From assembly GCA_959347315.1 (NCBI GenBank), contig OY365807.1, positions 9,942,152 through 10,006,151 on the forward strand: 64,000 nucleotides of DNA. Reading direction: 5' to 3'. A program made the position numbers and the translations under genes. Below are positions 47,610 to 58,182 of the stretch, one piece after another; the stretch's first letter is position 1, and the number at the start of each line of letters is the position of its first letter. The stretch comes from Bimastos eiseni. Its lineage: Eukaryota; Annelida; Clitellata; Crassiclitellata; Lumbricidae. The notes below the pieces were generated by a model. That model was not told the origin of the DNA and made no database searches. It worked only from the letters and a program-made list of their open reading frames with translations.

Positions 47610-47690
47610 AGTCATGGCTTGGCTAGCAGTGCTCCTGAGTAGGTTCTTGAAGGGGCACTAAATAAATGCTCAAGACGAATCCAGTAGAAT
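47610..47690 (+). mobile_element. LINE/SINE 3' tail
   Basis: GCAGTGCTCCTGAGTAGGTT, TGAAGGGGCACTAAATAAAT and TGCTC form the same tail found after LINE coding remnants at 35.9 and 45.7 kb. Confidence 0.55.
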
Positions 47691-48000
47691 CATAAATTAA
47701 TCAACCTGAAACCGCAAATATTCCAACATGTAAAATGACAAAGCTGCTGCAAAAAGTATTCAGATAATCCGAATATAACCCCCAAAAGATAATCTAAGAT
47801 CTGGTCGTTTGTGTGAATTGTGTCCCCATCATCGAACAATCAATGAATAAATCATCTGCGGCAGAAAATTCGGGCGTAATACAAAATAAAATGTTACTTC
47901 TACGGCTTAACACGTACAAAGTTAGCGATTGAAGACCTCTCGTGCTGTTAAAAACAACTACAAATTTAACATGCGTCGTGAGAGTCGGTAATGGTCAGGT

Positions 48001-48705
48001 CGCGGACAAACCCCTCTGACAAAAACCTCCCTGACAAACACCCCCCCCAACCCCAAGTAGGACAAAAAAAACCTAAGAATAAATTTTTTTTACTTTTTTT
48101 ACTTTTATTATTTAGAAACGTGTGTATAGGCCTACTTTAAAGTCTGAAGTAAAGCAGGTGTCATTTCAAAGTATCATGCGGTCACTGAGGTATCGTCGTC
48201 TAATAGTTAAATAGCAAAGAGTTAATTAGTTCCTTGGTCTTTTTGTTGTTAATGTATGATAGGTATATGTACACTAAAGGCACCACTGTGCGTGATGCAG
48301 GCTATCTGTGACACAGCTTTTTAGACGCGTCAGGTGAGTCTATGCAGAGCGTATGTGTTATCTGTGACACGATTTCTTATATAAGTTAGATCAGAGGCGT
48401 CAATCCCCCTCTAACTGATGGAGGCAAACACCCCGGTTCTAAGTGTCAGGTAGTCAAGATATCCCCCTCAGACTAAAAAAATACCCCCGCACCCTATCTG
48501 GACGCCTCTGAGTTAGACTAATAGTCATACTGAGTGTCACTTGTAATGTTGTGTAGACTTTGTTAGTAGTGTCAGTTATTATGGTATGGCTTCTAATTGC
48601 AGAAGCTAGTTAGGGCAAGAGAGTTTTTTTTGTCTAAAACAGAGGGTTTATGTCAGAGGGTTTTTGTCAGAGGGTTTTTAGTCAGAGGGGTTTGTTCTAC
48701 ATCCG
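48001..48705. mobile_element. Foldback-type element inserted in the outer element
   Basis: The left end carries ACAAACCCCTCTGAC then AAAAACCTCCCTGACAAA; the right end carries the inverse, built of three GTCAGAGGGTTTTT-like direct repeats ending GTCAGAGGGGTTTGT. The 12-mers TAATGGTCAGGT (47989-48000) and TAATGGCCAGGT (48706-48717) flank it and differ at one position. The empty-site arrangement agrees with the copy at 53.2 kb. No ORF. Confidence 0.65.
48392..48510 (+). mobile_element. hAT-type MITE, family 2, innermost nested insertion
   Basis: A 119-bp element with ends CAGAGGCGTC and GACGCCTCTG (perfect 10-bp inverted repeat), flanked by AGTTAGAT and AGTTAGAC (7 of 8). It lies inside the foldback element, itself inside the outer TIR element. 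Confidence 0.85.
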
Positions 48706-48814
48706 TAATGGCCAGGTTAAGCATCGTGAGGGTTGGTTAGGCTTCATGAGGGTCGTTTAGGGGCATGGTTAGGGTTATTGTCGTTTTTATATAAGCGAAG
48801 GACTTTCGGCCGCA

Positions 48815-49329
48815 TTAGTTATTTTGACCTGCGTTGAAAGGCCAAAGTTTCAGCTGCAGAAGCTCTACGCATAAGCAATATGGCTGCACTGCATACCTTG
48901 ACCCACACGACCCACACGACCCATACACATGTCTTCACCCGCAAAACTTCTTACGCGCTCGGCCGTAGACGTCTTAATAATAGCAACTATCAGGACATAC
49001 ACCTGTCGCTTATCGCATACAACAGTTGATCTACAGTACCATGTCGATACTCTAACTCGATATCTCATCAAATACCGAAGATAGTGCTAAAGTGTCTACA
49101 TGAAATTTCGTTAGAATTCAAGTCTCAACAAACAGATGGCAAGCATTTCTAGATATAGGCTTGTTCTATTTAGCTATGGTGATCTGAAAAGGTGCTATCT
49201 AAATATATATAAAAATGTCATTATTGGGTAGAATAAAAGGCAGCAAGTAATGTGTATATTTGTCATTTTAAAAGGTATTGTGACAACATACACCATCACC
49301 ACCACCAGTAACTTCAGCCTCCAAAGAAA
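48815..49329. other. No gene recognised
   Basis: Unique sequence with one short unsupported minus ORF. A tail-like AAAGGTGCTATCTAAATATA lies at about 49189. Confidence 0.4.
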
Positions 49330-49690
49330 GCAGCCCCTTAGCAACCACCTTCCTTAGCAACCACCCTGCTTCTCAAGCATCTTCAACGCCAGCCTCTTTA
49401 GCAACTACCAAGTTAGTGGCAAGTCTAACTCAAGGTCAGCATCAGTCTTCTAGCAACAAACCTTCTTAGCAACTACACACCTTAGCAACCATCCTACATC
49501 ACTAGAATCTTCAAGGTCAGCCTCTTTAGCAACTTTCAAACTCCAGATTAGCCTCATACTTCTAGCAACAAACCTCCTTGGCAACCACATATTTTAGCAA
49601 CAGTACTCCTTAGCAACTGTATTCATGAACAACCCACTAATTAGCAGCCACGCTTTAGATCAGCCTCGGCCTCTTTAGAAACTGCCACCT
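49330..49690. repeat. Cluster of TTAGCAAC motifs
   Basis: The word TTAGCAAC or a one-base variant occurs about 13 times in 350 bp, usually as CCTTAGCAACCACC, at irregular 15-50-bp spacing with GGTCAGCCTC between some copies. It is a degenerate repeat. AGCAAC fits the RGYAAC half-site of RFX/X-box factors, so a regulatory role is conceivable but unproven. Confidence 0.55.
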
Positions 49691-50524
49691 TAAAAACCTA
49701 CCTCCTTTGCAACCATGGAAAACTTTCAGACCAATTATTGCTCTAATTAACAGTGCAATTATTAACATCAAAAATCATCCAATTAGTTTCTTTAGTGGAC
49801 TATTTACTAAACTGTGCACAATAAGATTAATACGCCCAAACTCAGATAGTGTGCACTGCCAGCAAGGCAGAAAAACAACATAACGCAATACAGCCCAAAG
49901 ACAAAAAATAGCCCAGAGACAAAAATTCACAAACCCTTAAATAGAAATCATCAGTAGTTCTGATTCATAGGTGCATATCATTAGAATTTTTACAAAGTTA
50001 AAATTGAAGAATGGCATCTTGTTTATTCAAGTAAGGCAATCATCCTTGTTGTAGAACTTTTATCGATTATATTCACCGTAGATTTCTGTGAAGATCAACA
50101 TTTGATATAAGCATAAATAACATATTTTAAACAGGGATCAAAACAGTAAGGCTTGAGTCATCTGGTGCAAAGATGAACTTTCCATTTTGTGGAAATAAAT
50201 GTGAGATGCACTATCAAAAGCAGGGGTATGTCGCAAATCACAATTTCGAGATAACTTTAAAAAATGTCACAAAGGATCAATTATGTGTTTTGAGTTTAAA
50301 TCAAATTCGAGCAACAAAGTTATTACTTCATCCAAAAAAGGTTGGGTGATGAAATGTGGTTCTCGTGTCATTTTTTGTCATTTTCTTGATATTGTGAGTA
50401 GCGACATATACTTGCTTTTGATAGATATATTTCCTAAAGGAAGGATGAGTAGAAATGCAGTTACATACATTGTAAACACCTAAAAGGATCAAACAGCAAA
50501 TATCAGCTATTGTATATACTCCAC
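49691..50524. other. Spacer or intron 3' of THAP C
   Basis: AT-rich sequence without a supported exon. The open frame running from THAP C to 50328 is probably read-through beyond the donor at 50525. Confidence 0.4.
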
Positions 50525-51023
50525 CTGCTATTTCACTTGTTGACAACTTTGAAATACCATCTTCAGCCAGAAAAGACTCATCCATTTGTCCCATGACGAC
50601 TTGTTCATGTTCCAGTTGGCTTCTCGCTGTGGCTCTAACAATTGTCCATGGTACTCCACATGTGTTTGTCGGGCATTGAGGAGCAATTGGAAGGATTGAA
50701 GGGACAGCGTCATCCTTTAGATATCGTCGGCAAAGCAGTTTATTGTTACATTTTCTCCTCCGTTTATTACTATCTCTGCTTTCAGCAATGAAATCAGTTT
50801 CTTTGAAATGTAATGAACAGAGTTTTGAATATTTAGTCGCCACAAACCCATTTCTCCGAATCGCTCTTACCCAATTGTCACACAAATCCTTATGATGAAT
50901 GGGAAAAGCATGATATGACAACTTTGTATCTTTGACGCATTCATGACCCTCGTTTGCCCCATCAGTTGTGGATTTTTGGGATTTGTATCCACTACGACAA
51001 CCATATGCTGCACAGTTGACCAT
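50525..51023 (-). CDS. THAP-domain exon (THAP C)
   Basis: An intact THAP domain begins at ATG 51023: Cys4 and Cys9, HAFP (Pro41), Trp51, then KLCSLHF with Cys69 and His72, and AVPSIL after an Arg/Lys-rich linker (NKRRRKC). Compared with THAP A it has about eight extra residues in the first loop. The larger ORF begins upstream at 51119 with a hydrophobic segment, but start at 51023 fits the usual THAP N-terminus. The exon probably ends at the donor GCAG|GTGGAG (50525), in phase 1, the same phase as THAP A. It could therefore splice to the BTB exon at 43180 as an alternative first exon, or belong to a separate gene whose downstream exons are lost. A site-specific DNA-binding role is expected from the family. 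Confidence 0.75.
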
Positions 51024-51546
51024 GTTTAGAGACAAAAGTATTCTACAGATAAATAAACACAAAACAAACACCACACTGAGAAATCGAAATACAATAATGA
51101 AATTAAAGTTAAAATTCAAAGCTTTTCAAAGCCCCTATAGCGCCCATGTCTTTGCTGTCTCCACTGTTTGTGAACATTGTTAATAATCAACTTCTAAAAC
51201 ACTCATGTCCAATGCATAGGACATCAAATGATGGCACACTATATCCAAGCCACAGTCAGCCCGGTTTCCAGAAGATCAATCCACTGGAGCAGACAGACTG
51301 CATATGACAGGTTAGCCAAAAGAAAGAGGTAAGCCTTAAGAGAATAACAATATGAAAGTACAGACTGCGCTGAACAAGTAAATAAATATGTCCTTTATTA
51401 CATCTATTACAAACAGCATATTGGTTCACATTTGAACACATGCAGGAAGAGAATTTCAAAACGTAGACCTAGCAAACAAACAGCTCATTAACTAAAACTG
51501 TTCCAGTCTCTGATAAAACCAAAAGCATTCAGTAGACCTCATATAG

Positions 51547-51895
51547 CAGTGTTTCCCAAACTTTTTGGTCGTAGGACCCACTTCCGAAAATCTTTGAATG
51601 CCCGCGACCCACCTCACAAAAGCGAACAATATTGTGTTAAAATTTAATTGGCATTTCAACTTCAATTTGCAATGCATGCATTGAATATACTTAATAGAAT
51701 GAAGATACTAGACTAGACTTTACTCGTTGGAGTATACCATAGTAAACAATACAACAAAGATGGTCAAGAGAACAGTTTCATTTTGTTTATTGAATTTAAT
51801 GGTACTATTTTTAAACAGACCTGAAGCATGGCGACCCACTTGACAAGATGCAGCGACCCACTTTTGGGTCGCGACCCATAGTTTGGGAAACACTG
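51547..51895 (+). mobile_element. hAT-type MITE, perfect 8-bp duplication
   Basis: CAGTGTTTCCCAAACT at the left is the exact inverse of the right end AGTTTGGGAAACACTG. Direct copies of TCATATAG flank both sides (51539-51546 and 51896-51903). Subterminal GACCCAC/GTCGCGACCC words are typical of this widespread hAT MITE type. No ORF. Confidence 0.92.
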
Positions 51896-52611
51896 TCATA
51901 TAGTACTAGTAAATTTGGGAATGATGACTGATTTTAACTACTCTGACTGGCCAAACCTTAATGTTTCACATTTAAATGTTACAATTTAAATAGAGAGCAG
52001 TTCCTAGCTAACTCTCGAGTTAAAATGGGGTCAGCCATACTCATTGTTGGCCGAACACCGTAAAATTAAGAAAACCTGGCCACAAAATAGCAGTGCATAT
52101 GCAGACGTATAGCTCATAAACATGGGGTGCGGTGGTAACACTATGAACAATGTAGAAACTTAGTTATCTTCAAGAAATCATTTAAAATTCATCTCAGCAG
52201 CAGAAAAACCAATAATGAGTGAGGACTACAAGACTCACTTGCCAAAATCGAGATTTAAACAGCCATAATTGGCAGTTTTACGAATAAATACATGAATATT
52301 TGGTGGAATACCGTTATAGAGGTTATTATTATTACCGTCACTGATCTCTATCATTATAGTGACTTTTATTATTTGCTTAAGTAGAAGCTGGATTGATGAA
52401 TAGAATAACAATTAAATGAAAGCTGGCTAGATGAAAAGAAAAATGCTTAAATAGAAGCTGGATTGGTGAAAACAATAATTCATAAATGAAAAATGGATCC
52501 ACCAAACCGGGACTGAATATGTATGGATACAATAAAAACCGCTATTGCTGGAATGTACTCAATATTTGGTACTTGAAAAACAACTCCCGCTGCAAGCCAA
52601 CGCCGTTTCTC

Positions 52612-53060
52612 CAGTGTTGTATGCAAGACTTGAAACTTCAAGACCAAGACGAGACCGAGACAGTGAGGTGCCGAGACCGAGACCGTGAGGTACCAAGACC
52701 GAGACACTAGGTTCAAGATAGTACGAGACAGCAAAAGACATGTGATTCTATATAAAATGCTGTACAATGCTAATGTATCAGTTTTCGGGAATAATGTTTA
52801 TTTGTAATTTCAATTTGAAACTTATAATGTATATAGTACAAATTCCTGAGAACAGTTTTTATATTTCCGCGCAAGGTTTTAAGACAGTTAACACGAAACT
52901 TATAGAGACCGCTTGTTCGAGACAGAACAAGACATTCACTTCAAGACAGTTTCTAAAAATTTGAGACACTACCTCGAGACCAAGACAGCAGGCTTCCAAG
53001 ACTGAGACATTAAAAAATTGTCTCGAGACCAAGACACTGTCTCGAGACCATACAACTCTG
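52612..53060 (+). mobile_element. hAT-type MITE with GAGACCGAGAC subrepeats
   Basis: The left end CAGTGTTGTATG pairs with the inverted right end CAGAGTTGTATG. The 8-mer CGTTTCTC flanks it perfectly on both sides (52604-52611 and 53061-53068). Both subterminal regions consist of CAAGAC/GAGACCGAGAC words, in inverted orientation at the two ends. No ORF. Confidence 0.92.
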
Positions 53061-53110
53061 CGTTTCTCTGCTTGAGTTCTATTAAAGCTATTTATAGAAA
53101 GCGTGTAGCT

Positions 53111-53478
53111 TCTGCGGCTGAAAATTCGGCCTAAAAACGCACAAAGAAATTACTTATAAGGCCGAAAATTATTTGTGCGTATCTAAAATTGACACTAACC
53201 CTAACTCTGACCCTAAACGATCCTCACGATGCCTAACCTAACCCTAACCGACATTCACGATGCCCGACCCTCACGATGCGTAATCTAACCCTAAACGACC
53301 CCACGACGCATGAATACAAATTTGAAATGTTTTTTACAGTGCGCATGCGCTAATGGTAGCACATGCACTGAAGTCTTCACGTCTAGAAGATTTATCCTTA
53401 TAGAAATGTCTATGGTCTAAGCATGACCGAAAAAGTAAAATCGTCGGATTTTATTGCGGCCGAAAATTCGGCCGCAGA
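53111..53478 (+). mobile_element. TIR element, uninterrupted copy
   Basis: The left end TCTGCGGCTGAAAATTCGGC and the right end GGCCGAAAATTCGGCCGCAG (then A) are inverted copies; the right one is itself a palindrome. Inside are several 27-bp-scale units containing CCTAACCCTAA and TCACGATGC. It matches the outer element at 47855-48814 in inverse orientation. No clear target duplication. Confidence 0.65.
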
Positions 53479-53799
53479 AAATTAATCTAAAATGTATACC
53501 AAGTCTTATCAGGTCATCAGCTAGACGCTGAGCTCTGCCTACACCCATCTAACAAAGATCATCAGCCCCTTTAGTTTGTATTTTGAGATTCTTAATATAG
53601 AAGTTCTGGGGTAATCGCGAAGAATACATATCCCATTGAACGAATTACTATAGACATACCCTATAGTAAACAATATGGCCACCCCCGAATACGCTCAAAT
53701 AGAGCGCTGATACCTACCCAGCATCGCCCACAAAAAGCGAAGTCGCGGGAACCAGCTTATTCACAGGTGCTCAATCAAAACAAAATCGATAGCGGGGTC

Positions 53800-54105
53800 A
53801 AAATCCAAAGAGCCCGCGGCAGGACTGCTTGGTGTATGGTGTGTACGTAGGACTAGAGTTGCATTTGTAGAAAAAGCAGTTTTCAGATTTGAGTGAAAGA
53901 CCTGTGGGATGGATCGGATATTTTTCTAAATGCTGGAGGAGATTGTTCCAAAGAGGCGAGATAGCAGTAGGATATATGTGACTATCTAGGCCTATATGGA
54001 ACGAGCTGCAAATCTGAATGATGCTCGAGGTGACGGAAATGCGGAGCAGTGTGAGGGTGGAATTAGAGGAACAGGTTGAACGATGTGGTTGGACTGTGAA
54101 CAACC
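53800..54105 (-). mobile_element. Possible LINE C-terminal relic
   Basis: A minus-strand ORF contains TAISPLWNNLLQHL followed by SLKSENCFFYK. This vaguely resembles the W-N-x-L and F-K-x-x-L-K arrangement at the end of LINE proteins. Similarity is weak and could be chance. Confidence 0.3.
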
Positions 54106-54815
54106 CGAACAGTGAACAACTGACAAAAATACGAGGGCTGTGAGGATAGGAGTGAGTTGTAGGCCCAGGTGATTGATAGGTGACTTAATGCTCATGCAAT
54201 TTGTTCAGGTAGTTTGGGCCAGTAGGGCCCATAGGCCTATAGATTTTAGGACATAAGTGATAGGCCTAAATTAATTATGGTGGTGTTTAGGTGACAGCTA
54301 GCAAACTTGCAAACAGAGGAAAGCATTCAGAATGGCTTGGTAGCGAATTACTTGGGTGATGTCTCTCTTGAAGAAAAGAGAATCGAGCTGCACTCCAATT
54401 TAGCCTGTACTAGGCCTAGAACAGTGCCTTTTTCTTGAAGAAATGTGCCGAAAGAAATCGGCCGGTAGCCAAAATTAGCTTCCAAATAAAATTTTTATGG
54501 TGCACAATGATTGCAATCTATAGGTCTACACTTACTTAGGCTTGTACATTTTAGAATGTAAAACAATTGAAATTGAGAAGATATGTAGGCCATATTCTAG
54601 AGTAATTGCACAGCTATTATTTCTATTTTTTAGTAATTGGAAAAACGTGCCGGAACGCGTTCTCGAGCGTTCCGCCAGAAAAGGAACTGACTTTAGATAT
54701 ATATTGATTGTAGATGCAGTTTTGAAGTCGAGTATAGGACGGATTCCACGAGGGTCACGGATACTATGCACGAAGCAAGAGCGGGAAAGATTGGTGATCG
54801 TCCAGGCAGGGATGC
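54106..54815. other. No gene recognised
   Basis: AT-rich unique sequence with overlapping short ORFs on both strands at 54532-54838 and no domain. TAGGCCTA palindromes recur. Confidence 0.35.
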
Positions 54816-54895
54816 CGACAGAAATTCCGGGCACTTAGGCAGAGAAATTCCGGGCACCTATGCAGAGAAATTCCGGGCACCTAGGCTGTGGAAAT
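54816..54895. repeat. 23-bp tandem repeat, three to four copies
   Basis: AGAAATTCCGGGCACCTAGG and small variants repeat at a 23-bp period. Confidence 0.75.
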
Positions 54896-55365
54896 TTCGA
54901 AGACCCAGGCAGAGCCAGTCACGGCCGAGCCTCTTTATTAGATTTAGGGTAAGTGAGCTTGTTCTATAACAAAAGTAGCCTAGTATATTCAGGTGATTGA
55001 AGTTTAATATGTTAATTGTAGGCCTATAGTGTTATATTTAATTAACATTTAAGTCATAGACATAAACTTTGCTTAACTGATTATAATATTTTGCATAAAT
55101 TGATTGCGGAACCGCTGCCCGGGTCCATATATGAATCGCCGATCCTCTGGGCATACTATCCTCATGGCAGTCAATGCTCTCTTGATAGGCCTAAGTTGGT
55201 ATTATTCATTACCAACTTGGTAATGACCGAAGTTCGCAAGGGTGCACCAGCGCAAGGAAGCACCAACGGAAGCACGGAACAACATGAGAAATAAAATGAA
55301 CATTTTAAAAGCATCTTACTGAATGCCTAACATTTGTGTGGATAATCCAGCACGCTAGCCACTAG

Positions 55366-55463
55366 CAGAGGTGTGACAAGGTTTTGAAAAGTGGGGGCAT
55401 AATAAAAAAAATATTGCGCGAAGCGCGAAAAATTTTTTTTGCCCCCAACTTTTTGAATTTTTG
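55366..55463 (+). mobile_element. hAT-type MITE, family 1, right end missing
   Basis: It starts CAGAGGTGTGACAAGG and contains the family words TTTTGAAAAGTGGGGG and ATATTGCGCGAA, but stops after about 98 bp without a right inverted repeat. The 8-mer GCCACTAG nevertheless flanks both sides exactly (55358-55365 and 55464-55471). Confidence 0.75.
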
Positions 55464-55578
55464 GCCACTAGACACCTACATGTACATCCAGCCGGCTTTA
55501 TAAATCTGGTTGACCACATGGGCTAAAGCGCAGTCCTGCGTCCCATCTAAAGCTGTCAGCGAGTACCCGCCCGAGGCT

Positions 55579-55746
55579 GACTGTCCGGGCAATGAAATCG
55601 ATTCTCGGGTGCCAGACATTGCGTAAAAATGCGCAATTTTGCCATGCCACAGACCGGTGTACTAGAAGGTGTTCCGCAGATCACACATTAGCAGACTGCC
55701 CGAGCAATGAAGTCGCTTCTCTGGTGTCCGACATTCCGTATAAACA
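55579..55746. repeat. Two diverged copies of a 53-bp unit, 115 bp apart
   Basis: The unit starting GACTGTCCGGGCAATGAAAT recurs as GACTGCCCGAGCAATGAAGT, continuing in parallel through CCGACATTCCGTA-like sequence. Confidence 0.6.
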
Positions 55747-57674
55747 GAGGCCGCGATCCGGGGGGGGCAAAGAGGACAAGTCCTCCACGTTTTATAGAGC
55801 GGGGACATGCTGTACGTTTCCCCCACCCACATTTCTTGACCCTCTCATTGGGTGTACCCGACCTCTCAAACGAGATCGCCGCCTCTGCGTATAAATGATA
55901 AATTCCCTACATTTCCTAAGAAAATGTGCTCGCAGTCGGGTACTCGCCTGCTCGGGTACCCGCTCAGCGGGTCGACGGGTACCCGGGCCGTGCTTTCTAC
56001 ATTTACTGACAGCCTTATCCCCAGCATCTTTGTCTGTGAGAATGTCATTCCGCATACAGAATGATGGCGACACACTTCGTACATTTGAATGACGAGGTGA
56101 CTTAATATTATCTCGGGGATCATAAGTGACCTGGCACTCACTCAAACAGGCAAAGGACTCGCCAAATTAATTCTTTTAAGGATGACCAGGTTCGCGGCCC
56201 TCTATAACATATTGGCGCTGTGGAAAACGTGTATTATTTACATAACTTCTATTTCAGTTTACCCTATTCCTGCCGTGCCCTATGGCCTACTGGTTGGTCA
56301 CGCGCGGTTCTTGCGTCGCAATGCGTTGAACGTTCACGAACTTCTGCCTAAATCCGACCCATGACAAACGTGCAGGACAGGCGGATGGCCCAAGAAATCG
56401 ATCTCCATGTAAAGGAAACGCTGAGGTGGCTGCCAACTCACGCGAAACGTAAGTCGGACAGAATGCGAAGCCAGTCGGAACTGCTGGAATATGCGGTCGT
56501 ACTAGGATCGTCGAGAACGGATATGGATTTGGGCGATAGAACTGGACAGGAAAAGAGTTCCTTGGGCAGGATACTGGGACTTGGAATCCTGTTGGATGGT
56601 GTAGGAACTGCTGCGGGTTATAGAAGTTGGGCGGAACTGTCCGTAATGCATTCGGATAACTTTGCTGAAGATCTGGATGACTGCGGCTGGAGGAAATGAC
56701 GTCACTCTCGATGCGGCCGCTTCCAGCCCTAGCCAGAAACAGAACAGCAATAGATTAATTGATATAGGAAATACACAAAGACACAGAGTATGCATTGATA
56801 ACACGATTATGGCAAAGAGAAAGATATGGGTTGCACAAGATAAATGATTAATTTAATACGCGTACGTCTTATTCTGAATCTCTGTATGAACTTCTCAGAG
56901 ACCTGACCCTGTTTTTGTAAGCCAGTGATAAAACATAATTAAATAAATGGTGCTATTGAAATCTCGATTAGACCGTATGGTATACAAATATTATCATACT
57001 CATCATGCTATTATCCTTCATTTGAGTTATTTAACAAACCAACAAAAGATGGCCACACTGTAGCAAGCTCATCAATAAGCTGATATATTATTCTACATGA
57101 ATCTACATAGCTAAAAGAATTGTGCAGAATTGCATGAGTAGTAGTTCTCTTCTCCTGCCTTGGAAGTGAGAAGTCTTTCCTGATGAGGCTGTTCTTTGGA
57201 GGCATGTTTTTGACGATGTCTTCATTCTTTACTTTGTCAAACTGTCGATGACTTCCTGTCTGTGTTTCAGATCTGTTTGTACCAGAGACAAAGCAATGAT
57301 CTAATGTAAGGTTATCTTACTGTTCTTTTAATCTAATTTGTTTTTTTCTTACTAAATCACAGAGGCTAACAGCGCCAGCAGAACTTTCATCAGCAAGCTA
57401 AATAAATGCACAAGACGAAGAAAGCACTGTAAGATGTATACAACTCACAGCAGAATTGAAGAATAGTTCCAACATCAAGCTTAGCAACATTTATTGTTAC
57501 AGTACCATAAATCAATAGCCATCATCATCATTAGGCCTACACCAAGTAGTTGAAAGTGATCTATTGGGTCAATGGTGTATGTTGTCAAGGATCGATAGTG
57601 CACCACAGCACGTAGGACTATGAACCAGCAGCGATTGTGAGTTTGAGCACTATTGTTATTATTATTATTATTAC
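55747..57674. other. No gene recognised
   Basis: GC-rich to about 56000, with repeated CGGGTACCCG palindromes at 55950-55990. A 112-codon plus ORF at 56361-56699 and a 64-codon minus ORF at 57011-57205 show no domain I recognise. A short (TTA)n lies at 57653-57673. Confidence 0.3.
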
Positions 57675-57748
57675 AGTAATTTTATATAGCGCTTCTTCAA
57701 GTTTGCCTACTGAGAAGCGCTCCCAGCTCAACCCCGGCCGAACTGAAC
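57675..57748 (-). mobile_element. LINE/SINE 3' tail overlapping the last exon
   Basis: On the minus strand the sequence reads CGGCCGGGGTTGAGCTGGGA, then CTTCTCAGTAGG and GAAGCGCTATATAAAA. This is the tail found after LINE coding remnants in the window, next to a (TTA)n microsatellite as expected for its 3' end. Confidence 0.65.
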
Positions 57749-58026
57749 AGAAGACAAGACTCCATTTATGCATCTGTCCCATGCCTCAGACTTGAAATAC
57801 ATTGACCATACACATTTAATAAAAGCAAGAAACAGATAAACAATAACAGATCCTGACCCAAATAGATCTGAAAATCCCTTCTTAAAGAAATTTCTGATTA
57901 AAGAGGCAGTGAATTTCTTTGAAGGTTTTGCTGAACTCGATGATGATGATGCAATGGAAAATGTTTCCGACGGAATCTGTGACGACGTCGACGAAGTAGA
58001 AGAACTCAAATGAAGAACAGAATCAT
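57728..58026 (-). CDS. Last exon of a Ser/Pro-rich protein with a C-terminal membrane segment
   Basis: I do not recognise the gene. The exon follows a good acceptor (CATCTCTTTTGGCAG, ending at 58027) and enters in phase 1, matching the donor at 58183. It encodes a Ser/Thr-rich stretch (HLSSSTSSTSSQ, IASSSSSSAKPSKKF), a basic amphipathic segment (LIRNFFKKGFSDLFG) and a hydrophobic segment VIVYLFLAFIKCVWSMYF that could span a membrane. The last residues (VLSSVQFGRG) and the stop codon lie in a LINE-type 3' tail, so the native C-terminus may have been replaced by retroelement sequence, or the true last exon may lie elsewhere. Joined to the upstream exon it gives 345 residues. Confidence 0.5.
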
Positions 58027-58182
58027 CTGCCAAAAGAGATGTACAGAGAATGAAAAAGAAAAAAGTAATAATAACCGCTTTATAATATAGCAGAAATCTT
58101 AACAAAAATCTAATTTCAATGAACAAATAAATGAATAACATAATCATTTAAGGTGAATAATAACAACAATTATGAAACTTAC

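Larger units (their letters stand above)
47855..48814 (-). mobile_element. TIR element (outer), containing two nested insertions
   Basis: The left end TCTGCGGCAGAAAATTCGGG and the inverted right end TGCGGCCGAAAG are the termini of a family whose uninterrupted copy is at 53111-53478. The interior shares the CCTCACGATGC/CCTAACCCTAA units and CGACGCATG. The two halves of this copy are separated at about 48001 and 48705 by a foldback element. Confidence 0.6.

Noticed and set aside
56361..56699. 112-codon plus-strand ORF
   Set aside because: It has no recognised domain and no convincing splice signals, and overlaps a minus ORF of similar length.
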